Shown here: positions 23,859 to 35,420 of the stretch, in pieces | Layout: the number at the start of each line of letters is the position of its first letter | Numbering within the stretch: position 1 is the stretch's first letter | DNA from: Daucus carota subsp. sativus | Lineage: Eukaryota > Streptophyta > Magnoliopsida > Apiales > Apiaceae | Assembly: GCF_001625215.2 (NCBI RefSeq) | Contig: NC_030381.2 | Coordinates: forward strand, 45,444,689 to 45,508,688 | Reading direction: 5' to 3' | DNA: 64,000 nt | Translations under genes and position numbers: made by a program | The notes under the pieces: generated by a model | Database searches by the model: none | Told to the model about the DNA's origin: nothing | Seen by the model: the letters and a program-made list of their open reading frames with translations, nothing else

Positions 23859-26800
23859 ATGAGGACTCTTTGGGATGCATTAAGTGATGCTGATCCTTTA
23901 CCAGCTTGTGAATGTGGTAAATGTACTTGTCATGTCACTGAAAAAGTCCAGACACAACAGCAAAAGCACAGAATTGTTCAGTTCATGATGAAGCTTGGGG
24001 ATAGGTTTTTCACAATCAGAGGTAATGTGCTTATGCAGCAGTCATTGCCTAAGCTACCTGCTGTGTTTCGATTATTTGAACAAGAAGAGAAACATCAGGA
24101 GATTGCTCATCTTGGCACCAATACTGAGTCTCTAGCTTGCCTAGCTGACAACACCAAACAGACATATGCTTCTAGACTTATGTCTGGTAACAAGAATTCT
24201 GGCAACAATTCTAATACTAAGAAGAATTCTAAGTATTTTTGTACTCATTGCAAGATACCAGGACACAGCATTGAAAGATGTTTCAAGATTAATGGCTATC
24301 CACCTGGCTTCAAAGGTTTTAAGGACAAGAAAGTAGCTGTAGTTGCCTGTGGTGGCAGTGATGAGTCTAATGGACAATCTCCTCAGTTCACTATGGCTCA
24401 GTATAATCAACTACTTTCTATGCTGAATCAGATACCAGGGAACACTAATCAGGATGTAAACAATCATCATGCATTACTGGCAGGTAAGTTTTGCTTTCTG
24501 ACTGATCATCATATCAAATCTGGATGGCTGATAGATAGTGGAGCTACAGATCATATATGTTCATCATTGTCAGATTTTATCAGATACAAGTCTATAGAAT
24601 CAGATGAGTTTATTACTATTCCTAATGGTAAACATGTGGCCATTAAACATATTGGTTCTGTACAGTTAAATACAGATCTAGTTCTGGAAAATGTACTTCA
24701 TGTACCTGAATTTCAGTTTAACTTGTTGTCTGTGCAAAGGCTATGTAAGGACTTGGGATGTACAATGTTATTTACAAAGGATGAGTGTATTTTACAGGGC
24801 CTTTCACAGAGCAAGTCTCAGACAGTTCTTGGTAAGATACATGGAGGGTTATACAGCATTAATCAAGTTGGAAATGCTGTTGATTTCAAGAGTTGCAATA
24901 TAGCTGTGAAGGATGCAAAATTGTGGCACATCAGATTAGGACATATACCTTTTGACAGAATCAAGCTAATTCTTCCTTCTGTGGATACTTCTCATCATGA
25001 TTTTGTCTGTCAAGTTTGTCCAATGGCTAAGCAGACTAGAAATAGTTTTTCTCATAGTAGCATAAAGACAAAGTCTAGTTTTGAGCTGATACACATTGAT
25101 GTATGGGGACCATATCAGACTAAATCTACTACAGGATGTAATCAATTTTTGACAATTGTTGATGATTTTAGTAGATTTACTTGGGTACATTTACTTAAAC
25201 ACAAATCAGAATGTGTTCAAATCATGAGCAATTTCTTTGAGTATGTTTCTAAGCAGTTCAAAACTACTGTTGCTATGGTTAGATCAGATAATGCCAAGGA
25301 GTTTTGTTTTGGTGAAATGCAGAAATTATTTCAAGCTAATGGAATAATTCATCAAACCAGTTGCAGCTATACTCCACAGCAGAATGGAGTGGTTGAGAGA
25401 AAACACAGGTTCCTTCTTGAAACTGCTAGATCTTTACTGTTTCAGTCCAAAGTTCCTACAAAGTATTGGGGAGAGTGTATTATGTGTGCTACATACTTGA
25501 TTAATAGAGTCCCTTTACACAGTATTAGCAATGATACACCATATTTTAGAATCTATAAAGAATCTCCAGATTTCAGCTTGTTAAGATCATTTGGATGTCT
25601 TTTTTTTGTTACAACACCTGCAGTTCAGAGGAGTAAGTTTGATCCTAGAGCTAATAAGTGTGTTTTTATGGGTTATACTCCATCTCAGAAAGGCTACAAG
25701 GTGTTAAATTTGGCCACTGGCAAAATTGTTATTTCCAGAGATTTGGTTTTCCATGAAAATCATTTTCCTTTTCATTCTGGTTCTAATGCACAGTCACAGC
25801 CAGAAAATACTTTCAGTGGTACTTATTTACCAAAATTTTCTGGTCATGATCCATGTGTAGATAATATTGATTTTGATAATCAATATATATCTCAAAATCA
25901 TAATTCTATACTTGACACAAATTCACCTGGTATTTCTGGTAATCATAACTCAGATTTATCTGGTAATTCTGGAATTCATGATGACTCTTCACATCAAGTT
26001 GATTCTAGCAATGAAATTTCAGAACATGTGGAATTTGTTCCAGAGTCTTCTCATGTTATTGACATGAGTACTGCAGAAGTCACACCAGTACTCAGAAAAT
26101 CTTCAAGAGTCCATAAATTGCCTTCTTACTTGGATTCTTATCAGTGTAATGTTGTTACAAACAACACACATTGGTGTAATTTAGTACAACATTCATCTGC
26201 TGTTTCTCAGTGCACATTGACAGAACCTAAATTAGATGCAGAAGCTGCTACCAATCCTTTGTGGCAAGATGCTATGCAGAATGAATTAAAGGCTTTACAT
26301 CATACTCACACATGGGAATTAGTCCCATTACCACCTGGAAAGAAGGCTATTGGTTCCAGATGGGTGTTTAAAGTAAAACTGAAAGCAGATGGCAGTCTAG
26401 ATAAATGCAAGGCTAGACTTGTAGCTAAAGGTTTTAACCAAAAATATGGTATAGACTTTGAAGAAACTTTTTCACCAGTTGTGAAAATGGGGACTATCAG
26501 AATTTTATTGGCATTGGCAGCTAGTAAGAAATGGGATGTATACCAGTTGGATGTGAACAATGCTTTTCTGCATGGTGATTTGATTGAAGAAGTATACATG
26601 ACAGTGCCTGAAGGGATACCAAATCCACATAATTTGGTATGTTTGCTTAAAAAGTCAATTTATGGCTTAAGACAAGCTTCTAGAATGTGGAATGCTAAAC
26701 TTGTGGCAGAATTGTTGGCTCAAGGTTTTACACAAAGTAAAAATGATTATAGTCTGTTCATTAGAAATCAGGATGGGAAAATTTGCATTGCTGCAGTATA

Positions 26801-26864
26801 TGTAGATGATGTACTGTTGACTGGCACAGATATTTGGGAAAAGCTCATTATTTCCTTGGAATAG
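23859..26864 (+). pseudogene. copia polyprotein: gag C-terminus, protease, integrase, reverse transcriptase
   Basis: About 1000 residues in one open frame. In order: CCHC zinc knuckle (CTHCKIPGHSIERC), protease active site (WLIDSGATDH), GAG-pre-integrase (LWHIRLGHIPFD), integrase core (HIDVWGPY, VRSDNAKEF, TPQQNGVVERKHR), and reverse transcriptase (WVFKVKLKADG, YQLDVNNAFLHG, YVDDVLLTG). Shortly after the YVDD motif a deletion with a frame change ends the frame early. Confidence 0.92.
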
Positions 26865-27725
26865 AAATTGATCAGACTGCTGATGGTTTTGTTCTCAGCC
26901 AAAGAAAATTTGCAAGAGAGCTACTGAAATCTGCTGATTTAGACTTGTCAAAATCAGTTGTCACTCCTTTACCAGTTCATTTGAAGCTTAGTAAGCTTGA
27001 TGGTGATGTAATTGATGCACCAGAGAGATACAGGTCATTGGTGGGGGAAACTAAATTACTTGACTAATACCAGACCTGATTTATCATATGTGGTGCAAAG
27101 CCTGAGTCAGTTCATGAATGAGCCTAGATCTTCCCATTGGTCTGCTTTAGAACATACATTGAGATATATTAATTCAACTGTTCATCAAGGAATTCTCCTT
27201 AATTCCTCAGACAACTTAAAATTGCAGGCTTTTTCTGATGCAGACTGGGCATCATGTCCAGATTCTAGAAGGTCTATCACAGGTTATATCTTGTTGTTTG
27301 GAAATTCACCAGTCACATGGAAATCAAAGAAGCAACCTACTGTGTCTAAATCTTCTTCAGAAGCTGAATACAGAGCTATGGCTTCAGCAGCATCAGAAGT
27401 TACTTGGGCAGTGAGGCTCTTGGAGGATCTTGGAGTAACTAATCTAAAGCCAGTTACATTACACTGTGATAATCAGAGTGCTCTACACATTGCAAAGAAT
27501 CCAGTGTTCCATGAAAGGACAAAACACATAGAACTTGATTGTCATTTTACTAGAGACAAAGTAATGGAGGGATTATTGCAGCTAACATATCTTCCAGCAA
27601 AGTCACAACTTGCAGATGTGTTTACAAAGATTTCACCTTCTGTACAGTTCAACAACATGTTGTCCAAGTTAGTTGGGAGGCTGTTGAAGAGCATGCTGCA
27701 GTTTGAAGAATGCAGATGCTTCTAG
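26834..27725 (+). pseudogene. copia reverse transcriptase end and RNase H, frameshifted
   Basis: Two overlapping frames (26834-27067 and 27012-27725) carry the end of the reverse transcriptase (AHYFLGIEIDQ) and the RNase H domain (FSDADWASCPDSRRSITGY, KSSSEAEYRAMA, TKHIELDCHFTRD). A frame change lies near a run of G at about 27040-27050. The RNase H part is otherwise intact and runs into the 3' LTR. Confidence 0.88.
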
Positions 27726-27848
27726 AGAAAGAGTGCCAGCTCATTGACAGCTCACTGATCGTGCTAGTTAGTTACATAACTGAATATTCTGTTTTAGATT
27801 CACAGTTAGTTAGTCATCAGTCTTGTATATAAACTCTAGTCTAGTTGT
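27682..27848 (+). repeat. truncated 3' LTR of copia element
   Basis: It matches the first 167 bp of the 5' LTR with very few differences, up to 'ctagtctagttgt', then switches directly to threonine synthase sequence. About 91 bp of the LTR end is missing. Confidence 0.9.
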
Positions 27849-28173
27849 ATAGCCATGATATCGTAAGTGCTTTCGAGGGGAATTATAATTATTTTGGGCG
27901 GAGATATATGTGAAGCATGTTTTTGGGATTAATGATTTGTCGGGAAGCATCGTAGGATTAGCCATTTAGGGATCAGTACTTTCAAATATTTGGAGATGAC
28001 TGTGTTCGTTTTGGAGATGACTGTGTTGGTTATCCATGTTAATCGATTGCGTAAAATGAATAGGCTTATTGTGGGAGTTGGTGTGATTCGAACGGGGATA
28101 CAATGCACACCGTTACTCTTTATTTAATAAAAAAACTGGAATACCATGCATATCCTCACCAGTAACTCAGATA

Positions 28174-28475
28174 CTCCGTCCGTCCCACTCAATTTTATAC
28201 ATTTTTCTTGTTGGATGTCACATCATTTTTATACATGCTCAAAATAGCAATTTTTTATAATATAAAACACTACTACCCTATTATTTTTTCCCACTATCTT
28301 CATTCTATAATAATAAAAACACTATTACATCCACTACTTTTTTCAACTATCTCAAATCTATATTAAAAATATATGGTTCCCACTGTTTTACCCATTTTTC
28401 ATCTAACTTTACTCTTTTCTTACACTTTTTCTTGGTCTCCGTGTCCAATCTTAATAATCATTGGGACGGAGAGAG
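28174..28475. mobile_element. Stowaway-like MITE
   Basis: The ends CTCCGTCCGTCCC and GGGACGGAGAGAG are near-perfect inverted repeats with TA on each side. 302 bp, AT-rich, non-coding. It sits between the threonine synthase fragment and the right inverted repeat of the composite. Confidence 0.85.
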
Positions 28476-28839
28476 TATATTTAGCAGAAGGGTCTGAAAT
28501 GTGGGGCCGAAAAAATATATGGGTTGGACAGTGCAATTTTTGCAAGTATATGTCAAAAAATGCTTTTATAAATACTAGAGGGGTACATTTTGTAATTAAT
28601 TTTAAAAGTTGTAAATAGTTGGTTAAATTTTTGAACTCCAAGTTGCTTCAATTTAACGGGATGTGAATTTGTGACTGCATTTAAATATATGATTTTAAAT
28701 AAGAAATATGTGTGTTGAAAATAATTGACCTTTAAATTTTATATTTATTTACAGGTAATGGTTTAAATATAAAATAAAATTAACAGATATTTTTATTCGA
28801 TGTGGACCCAAATCAACGTGAAGTAGCTTTCTTGAAGCA

Positions 28840-29150
28840 TATACCTCAGTCAAGCATTAAGTACTTTTCTCAAGTCCCACCACTCATATCTGTGAGCTTA
28901 TTTGCTTCTACATAAGAAGAATATATAATTTGTTTTGTCACATATATGCTTGATCCTTAAAGGGTATACATATGTTGCCAGATTCTTTGAAGAATATTGT
29001 TGTTATCGATTTGTCTAAATCGTTTGAATGTAATAACAAATGTTTATGCTTTAGTTAAATATATACCGGAAGTTAGTACAACTTTGGGATGTAACTGAAA
29101 CAGATTTAAGTAGTACAGTGCTATAGTATCAAGTCTACGACATTCGAAGT
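28840..29150. repeat. AAP array ghost unit C: 3'-flank repeat without a gene
   Basis: It matches the DNA left of AAP-2 and AAP-3 ('aagcatatacctcag', 'cacatatatgcttgatcc', 'gaaacagatttaagta'). It then passes into a short block ending 'aagtccaacgatctt' that also follows ghost unit A, instead of an AAP gene. I infer a lost gene copy. Confidence 0.7.
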
Positions 29151-29660
29151 CCAACGATCTTTGATTGTTGGGAATGGGAATTAGTGAAGGGAAAGAGAAT
29201 TTACTGGTAATGCTTAGTAAAAGAATGATCGCATTTATGCTTGATATATGGTGGTCCAACACTCAAAACCTCTCCGCATAATCTTATTTATTCAATGGTG
29301 ACAAAGTTAGTGGAGAAGGTGAGCCATGCATATGTACGGAATCTATATGCCAATGCCAAAGTCGGTTTCGACTTAGAATTAGTGGACCAGCTGCTTATTA
29401 CTCGAGATAGATATATACTAAAATATATTTCACAATATATTTCACCAATCCTATTAATATTCCTTTTTGGAAATATCAAAATATATATCGCATTTATACA
29501 ACTTTGTAATGTTGAAAGAATTATAATATTGTTACAAGTTCTTGCGGAATTTAATACAGTAAATGTTACTGTATTAGTGAATGCTACTTTAAACAACGAT
29601 ACTATTTTATTACTTTTTTGTCAGGAAACAACGATACTATTTGTTATAATTAAAATAATA
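29150..29660. repeat. AAP array upstream block U, copy D
   Basis: Paralogous to 13685-14040 and 33120-34320. It contains the 'aacctctccgcataatctta' and 'ttgtaatgttgaaag' blocks. It is non-coding; a longer reading frame here is not kept in the other copies. Confidence 0.7.
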
Positions 29661-29689
29661 ATTCTTGGCCTGACACTCATAACAGGGCG

Positions 29690-29746
29690 AACACATAAAC
29701 AATTAGCCCATAACAGGGGTGAAGAAATAAATAATCAGTCCAGTGA

Positions 29747-29785
<39 letters not shown>

Positions 29786-30825
29786 GTTATTGATTCATGT
29801 TCATTTTAATTATGATTATATATATAATTAATAAAAAGGTGAAATAATAAACTTCTTATAAAAATCTTGATTAATCAATAATTAATAATTTATGATAAAT
29901 TAATATCTGGAACAAAGATTTAAGTCTTAACATGACTATAAGTTTAATTAATTAATAATCTCGGTAAACTGATAATATTTAATCATCATTAATTTATAGA
30001 CGTTTTAGGGCTAAGTCGAGGCCGGGCGCCAAGTTTCCATCTTAAAAATCCAGATTTATTGTAATTTGCTGCTGTGAGAGCGAAAGATGTAGGGCCGTTG
30101 GGGTTGGGTTAACTCAAAATGACTTTTGTTTAAAGTTAAAAAGTGATAAGTTGTTATAAGTGTTTGGAAACGAATTACAAGTTGTAAAGAGAAGTTATAA
30201 TTTTCTACTTTTAACTTCTTCTTATTTCTTTATACAAACGAATCAGAAAAAGTATAAGCAAAAGTAGCTCCCACTTCTCCCCAAATAGGAGGGTAAAAAG
30301 CTTGAAAATGAAAGTTTGCATGCTCTGCTTCTTTTACTTGTGCATACTGTGTATAACTGTATTCTGTATATATGTGCCTGGAAAGCGAAATTTAGTGAGA
30401 GCACATAAAAATTTATTCGATCTGGACTCAAATGAACGTGAAGTTTCTTGAAGCATATATACCTCAGTCAAGCATTAAGTACCTTTCTTAAGTCCCTCCA
30501 CTAACTACTTTCTTCTTATATTCTACATTCACATATCTGTTTACTAGCTAGCTAGCTTCTACATATATAAGAAGAATATAATTTTGTTTTGTCACATATA
30601 TGCTTGAGCTTTAAAGGGTATACATATGTTGCCAGATTCTTTGAAGAATGGTGGTATCCATTTGTTTAAATCGTTTGAAAGTAATTACAAATGTATATGC
30701 TTTAGTTATATATATATACTGAAAGTTAGTACAGCTTTGGGATTGCACTGAAACAGATTTAAGTAATAGATGGCTGATCATGGCAATGCACCTTAATGAA
30801 TAAGTATCTGGCCAATGGTAGTACT
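29690..30825. repeat. AAP 3'-flank repeat, copy D
   Basis: The 3' flank of AAP-2, paralogous to 34370-35420 and 11586-12663. It has an ATT microsatellite at 29749-29785 and a 202 bp insertion at 30092-30293 that the other units lack. Confidence 0.75.
30092..30293. mobile_element. 202 bp insertion with TA duplication
   Basis: Comparison with the AAP-3 flank ('gatgtaaaaagcttg' near 35015) shows an extra 202 bp here, starting GGGCCGTTGGGG, ending AGGAGGG and flanked by TA. The terminal inverted repeats are weak. Probably a MITE; the superfamily is not certain. Confidence 0.65.
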
Positions 30826-30827
30826 AG

Positions 30828-32707
30828 CTAGTTGTTGGTCTGGAATGGCTTATAAGCCTTGAGATCAGTAACAACTCCTGCAAATGAACCAACTGCAGCC
30901 ACGATAGAGATGATTAGGCAAGCAACACTCAACATCTGCAGACTAATCCATCTGCTGCTCCACTTTGGTACCTTTTCTTGAACTATATACATCTCTACCG
31001 GAAAGTAAACTGTCAATGGCCAAAACCCGATGGCTCCAAGAATGCCAGCAATGTTTTCAAAGAATGGCATGACCATAGGTATGATTGTGGTACTAATCAC
31101 AAAAAGTATCCTCCAAACCAAGCGGAAAAGATTGAGCTTGTATGCTTTAGATCCCTTGATCATGTTGTATTCTTCATTAATGAAGGCGCTTTGGGGAAAT
31201 TTTGTTGCAGCACGTTTTTCGACGTATGCAAATAAGGGTTGGCATGAAACTTGGTAGGCACCAACAAGGTGGACTACTATGGCTATGTTGGCTATGTCAA
31301 GAAACCAATAGGGGTTGTAAAATCCAAATCCGGTCAGGAGGTTTTTGGGGGCGAGGTCTCCAAATGCTGCATATCCAAAACATCCAATCATCATGTAGAG
31401 AACGGTTGTCACAGAAACACTCAATAGTGTAGCTTTCTTCATAATCTTGGATTCTGAAGGGGGGGATTTTATTGTATCCTCAATTTCAATAAGGACGAGA
31501 GAGTAAGAGCAGGCAAAAGCGATTGCCCCAAGTGCTTGGAAGCTCCTCCATATCTTTTGTGTTTGAGTAACAGCACCAATGCTAATCCCAGTAAGGCTTC
31601 CTTTAAATTCTCCGGTCTCTGGTTATACATCAGAACAATAAATTGTTGGCATTCTACATATCAGTCATCATGCTGTTCTAAAAAATAAACTCATCATTAA
31701 GTTTTAATTTTAATCGGTTCAATACCTGCAACTTTGGAAATACCAAGTCCAAGACCTATTATAGAGCAGGTGAAGGACATAACAGCAGCAAGAATCGAAA
31801 GCCAAGAGATCTGATGAAAATCTGGGATTTGCGAGAAGAATAAATTGATGGCACCAAATGCAAGCATATAAATATTGTTCGAGAAATGGCAAGGATCCTT
31901 CACATGACTATCATGGAAACAATTCGACCTTCTTATTGCCCTGCTTGTCATTAACCAGGATATATATAATAAAATCATTAGTCTGATAAGTTAGTTCCAA
32001 TTAAGCACCAGATAAGTGCATAGAAAAAGCACTTTTTCAATCCAAATGGTCAAAATTCTACTCACGCCATGCTTATAGACGCTGCAATTGTGTATCCAAT
32101 AGCAACGCCAAAGAGATTCAAGTATTGAATTGCCCCACAGATTTTGACCTTGAAATCACCTGATCACAAGAAAAAAAAGAATATTTATGTAGTCCTGTCA
32201 CATAATTTATTTCTGAAAAATAAAATAAGTCAGACGACACAAAACCCTTAGGATCAAGACAAAGAGATAGAAAATACCAAGATAAGTTTCGACGGCATCC
32301 ATGTAAGTATAGTTTCTCCTCCCGGTGACAGGATCACCGGAACGATAACAAGAGGCCAACAGGCAAGAAGTGTAGTAAGTGACAAGGGCGAACAACAACA
32401 AAACAATCGGACCAGTAACCCAGCCAAGCTGTGCACTGGCCCAAGCTAAAGAGAGAACTCCAGAACCAAGTACTGCTGTTATCATATGAGCACTTGCAGT
32501 CCAAAAGGTCCCTGCAAATACAGAAACACACTCAATACAACAAACAATCAGCAAAACATTAGCAACTTGACAAGTAATTAGTGTGGTACCTGTTCTTTTG
32601 AGACGGCCATCGTCATCGAAACACTTGGAGTCACCTTGAGCAGGTGACAATGACATGGAGATCTCTAAGCTGCTTTGCTGAGTTGCAGTTATTTCTCCAG
32701 AAATCAT
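30828..32707 (-). CDS. AAP: amino acid permease (AAP3/AAP2-like), array copy 2
   Basis: Exons on the minus strand are 32707-32590, 32511-32278, 32159-32066, 31940-31726 and 31618-30828, joining in frame to 483 residues. The protein starts [13 protein letters not shown] and has all family landmarks ([63 protein letters not shown]). It is closest in promoter and start to copy 3. The loop before [13 protein letters not shown] reads [10 protein letters not shown] and differs in length and sequence from the other copies. A TATA-like box lies about 75 bp upstream (about 32777-32785). Probably an intact plasma-membrane amino acid importer. Confidence 0.92.
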
Positions 32708-32960
32708 TACTTGGAATAGAAAGACCTTGTCACCTTACTCGTGTGGAATGGTACTGAGCTAGGGGGATAGGTAGGAATTTATATTGAGGCATAATAAAAA
32801 CCTTTTAAATTCTTAAATTTTGTTGTCATTGCCAAGTAACTCACTTTAGCTTTTGTATGCATAATAAAGCAGCTAGCACTTCTATTTGTCACTGCCCCCT
32901 GGCCATTGCATGCATAATGGGGTCAACACTGGAGAATTTACAAGGCATTTGGATTTATAT
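32708..32960 (-). promoter_or_regulatory. AAP-2 promoter, nearly identical to AAP-3 promoter
   Basis: About 250 bp upstream of AAP-2 is almost the same as 37383-37640 upstream of AAP-3, including the minus-strand TATA-like AATATAAATT and the 'gcatgcataatggggtcaac' block. AAP-1 has no such sequence. I infer shared regulation of copies 2 and 3. Confidence 0.65.
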
Positions 32961-32990
32961 CATGACACTTAAAATGGGATGGAGGGAGTA
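32960..32990. repeat. single Stowaway-like end (remnant)
   Basis: A lone 'gggatggagggagta' end with no partner on the left. Probably a truncated Stowaway-type element. Confidence 0.5.
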
Positions 32991-33119
32991 GTAAATATCA
33001 TGGGTTGAGTATATTGATCCGCTAAAATTTTGGGTCAGATTTGGGTTGGATCAAATTTCTGATTCATAACAGTTAATCCGATCCAAATTCTGAATTCGAG
33101 CCGATATCCGAAATTCTCA

Positions 33120-34330
33120 TGAATTAGGAATGAGAAATAGTGAAGGGAAAGGAAATTTACTGGTAATGCTTGAGAAAAAGAATGTACATTTGTGCTTAAT
33201 ATATGGTGGTCAAACACTTAAAACCTCTCCGCATAATCTTCTTTATTCAAAGTTAGTGGAGAAGGTGGCCATGCATATGTACGGAATCGATCTATATGCC
33301 AAAGTCGGTTTCGACTGGAATTAGTAGCGGTGTTCATCAAACCGTCCACACCGCATAAACCGCCCGCTCCGCACCGCACCACACCGCAAAATGCGTTTTT
33401 TCTTTTTCGTGGTGCGGTTACGGGTTGAAATTATAACAAACCGCGTGGTGCGATGCGGGTTGCGGTTTGACATTATACAAGCGCGATTCAAACCGCACCG
33501 CACCGCTATTTTCTAATATATTAAAATATATTACATATAATTACAAATATTTGTATTATATAAATAGATTATTTTATTATGATGTTATCTCCTATGTGTG
33601 TGTGTATATACATGTTCAAGTTACTCAACTTAATTTTAATAATTTTACAATACAAATTAAGGTTAGTTTTAAGACGACAAATTAAATATTATAATTATGT
33701 TTGTTTTCTATAAAATAACTTATTACTGTTGAAATCTTTTCATCTTTATCATTATCATACTCATATTTTAGTTTATATTTCTTATGATGAGTATCTTAAC
33801 TCTAGATTTGTGTGTGTATTATAAAAATTATTTTTAAAAACATATATATAGTTTAAAATTATATTTATATTATCATTCAAAAATATAAATTTTTTGAATG
33901 CATAAACCACGCAAACCGCATGAACCGCACCACACCGCACCGCAATTTTGTGGTGTGGTTTACGCGGTTTTTATATTACGCGGTGCGGTTGCAGTTTATG
34001 AATTTTCCCAAACCGCATGCGCGGGTTGGTTTGCGGTTTTAGGGAAAAACCGCACCGCCCGCACCGCGAACACGCCTAGGAATTAGTGGACCTGCTTTAT
34101 TAATACTCGACTTTTTTTTATCTTGCAGATTAATTCCCTAAAATATATTTACCAATCCTATCAATATTGTATTTTAGAAATATCAAAATGTACTTTGCAA
34201 TTATACAATCTTTGTAATGTTAAAAGAATTATGATATTGTTACAAGTTCTTGCTGAATTTAATATAGTAAAGTATTAGTGAATCTCTAAACAGTGATACT
34301 ATTGGCTTAATGGCTTTAATTAAAGTGAAA
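33120..34330. repeat. AAP array upstream block U, copy E, split by a hAT element
   Basis: Paralogous to 29150-29660. It begins with 'gaatgagaaatagtgaaggg' and ends in the 'aagtattagtgaatc' block. A 754 bp hAT-like element interrupts it at 33325-34078. Confidence 0.75.
33317..34086. mobile_element. hAT-like MITE with 8 bp target duplication
   Basis: The element is 33325-34078 (754 bp). Its ends are TAGCGGTGTTC and, reversed, TAGGCGTGTTC. The direct repeat GGAATTAG flanks it at 33317-33324 and 34079-34086, and the paralogous site (about 29375) is unoccupied. The ends are rich in 'ccgcaccgca' motifs in opposite orientation. No transposase frame. Confidence 0.9.
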
Positions 34331-34369
34331 ATTCCAAGCCTGAGATTCGTTACAGTGCGAACATATAAA

Positions 34370-35420
34370 AAATCAGTCCATGACAGGGTGAAGAAATAAA
34401 TAATTAGTCCAGAAAAGAGATCTCGAAGAATTATTATTATTACTATTATTTTTTATTTATGTTCATTTTAATTATTATATATATATTTTTTAATTAATAA
34501 AAATATTGAAACAGCAAATTTCTTATTAAAAATCTCAATTAATCAATAATCGATTTTAATTAATAAATCATGATAAGTTAATTTTTGAGATGCGGATATC
34601 AGTCTTAACATAATTATAATTTGAACTAATTAATAATTTTGATGGACTAATACTCCCTCCATCCCAATTTAAGTGTACTTTTGACTTTTGAATGGTCAAG
34701 ACCAAATTTTGACTAAGATATACACATATAATATAATTTTTAAAAGTAAAAAAAATTATGTCATTATAAAGGACATACAATATACTATATAATATAATTT
34801 TTAATTTTTTATAATAATAATAATGAATTTGTTCGTTATGCTTGGGGTCAATTTGACCGATGAAAGTCAAAACACGACACTTAAAATGGACGGGGATGGA
34901 GGGAGTAATATTTAGTGACTTACAGAGATTTTAGGGCAAGGATTACTTGAGCACGCCAAGTTTCCATCTTAAAAATCCTGATTTAATGTAATTTGTTGCA
35001 GTGGGGGCGAAAGATGTAAAAAGCTTGAAAATGAAAGTTTGCATGCTTTGCTTCTTTTGCTTGTGCATACTGCATACTGTGTAGTGTGTATGTTTGTGTA
35101 CCTTTCTTCAAGCATATAGTCAAGCATGAAGTACCTTTATCAAGTCCCACCACTAAGTACTACTTATTCTAAATCAACACATCTGTAGCTTGCTAGCTTC
35201 TACATAAGAAGAATATATAATTTGTTTTGTCACACATATAGGCTTGATCCTTAAAGGGTATATATACATATGTTGCCAGATTCTTTAAAGAATGTTGGTA
35301 TCGATTTGTCTAAATCGATTGAAAGTAATTACAAATGTATATGCTTAGTTAAATATACTGAAAGTTAGTACAGCTTGATCATGGCAATGCTCCTTAATGA
35401 ATAAGGATTTGGCCAATGGT
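34370..35420. repeat. AAP 3'-flank repeat, copy E
   Basis: The 3' flank of AAP-3, paralogous to copies A and D. It is interrupted by a Stowaway-like element (34653-34905). Confidence 0.75.
34653..34905. mobile_element. Stowaway-like MITE in AAP-3 flank
   Basis: The ends CTCCCTCCATCCC and GGGATGGAGGGAG are inverted repeats with TA on each side. The paralogous stretch near 11915 ('aactgataatatttag') has a single TA and no element. Confidence 0.88.

Larger units (their letters stand above)
22887..27848 (+). mobile_element. defective Ty1/copia LTR retrotransposon
   Basis: The 5' LTR is 22887-23144 (258 bp, TGTT...AACA). The primer site TGGTATCAGAGC, matching initiator Met-tRNA, is at 23145-23156. 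Gag, protease, integrase, reverse transcriptase and RNase H follow in copia order. The purine tract is at about 27675-27680. The 3' LTR starts at 27682 but matches only its first 167 bp and stops at about 27848. It lies inside the threonine synthase pseudogene. No target-site duplication remains, in line with loss of the right end. Confidence 0.92.
22482..28115 (+). pseudogene. threonine synthase pseudogene split by a copia element
   Basis: The functional enzyme converts O-phosphohomoserine to threonine with PLP in plastids. The left part (22482-22886) starts at an ATG, shows a Ser/Pro-rich transit-peptide-like start and then ADPSSTESHSLDEIV, LLNDEHDLEAF and WPYGSKVWSKKKW, all threonine synthase landmarks. 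A frameshift lies near 22620, an in-frame stop follows DEIVC, and there are more breaks after. The right part (27849 to about 28115) resumes with SHDIVSAFEGNYN, ISHLG, TVLVIHVNRLRKM and VGVG. It contains stops and a small internal duplication beside the PLP-lysine region. No introns are visible. The rest of the gene, roughly the C-terminal half, is absent. It is clearly non-functional. Confidence 0.85.
20765..28601. mobile_element. 7.8 kb composite bounded by inverted repeats, carrying a threonine synthase copy
   Basis: The left arm (about 20765-20850, beginning AATTAATTGCAAAGTGTACC) matches the reverse complement of the right arm (about 28516-28601, beginning AATTAATTACAAAATGTACC) over about 85 imperfect bases, including 'aaaagcatt' and 'ttgca.tgtcca' blocks. 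Between them lie a broken threonine synthase copy, a hAT-like element, a Ty1/copia element and a Stowaway element. Long terminal inverted repeats around a captured gene piece suggest a Pack-MULE-type element. No clean target duplication was found, so this is inference; the arms could also be two copies of an unrelated dispersed repeat. Confidence 0.45.

Noticed and set aside
29241-29786. 181-codon frame in AAP array block U
   Set aside because: The frame is not kept in the paralogous blocks at 13685 and 33120 and ends in an ATT repeat translated as poly-Leu.
33890-34090. Frame rich in His/Pro/Thr over the hAT end
   Set aside because: It is a translation of the CCGCACC subterminal repeats of the MITE.
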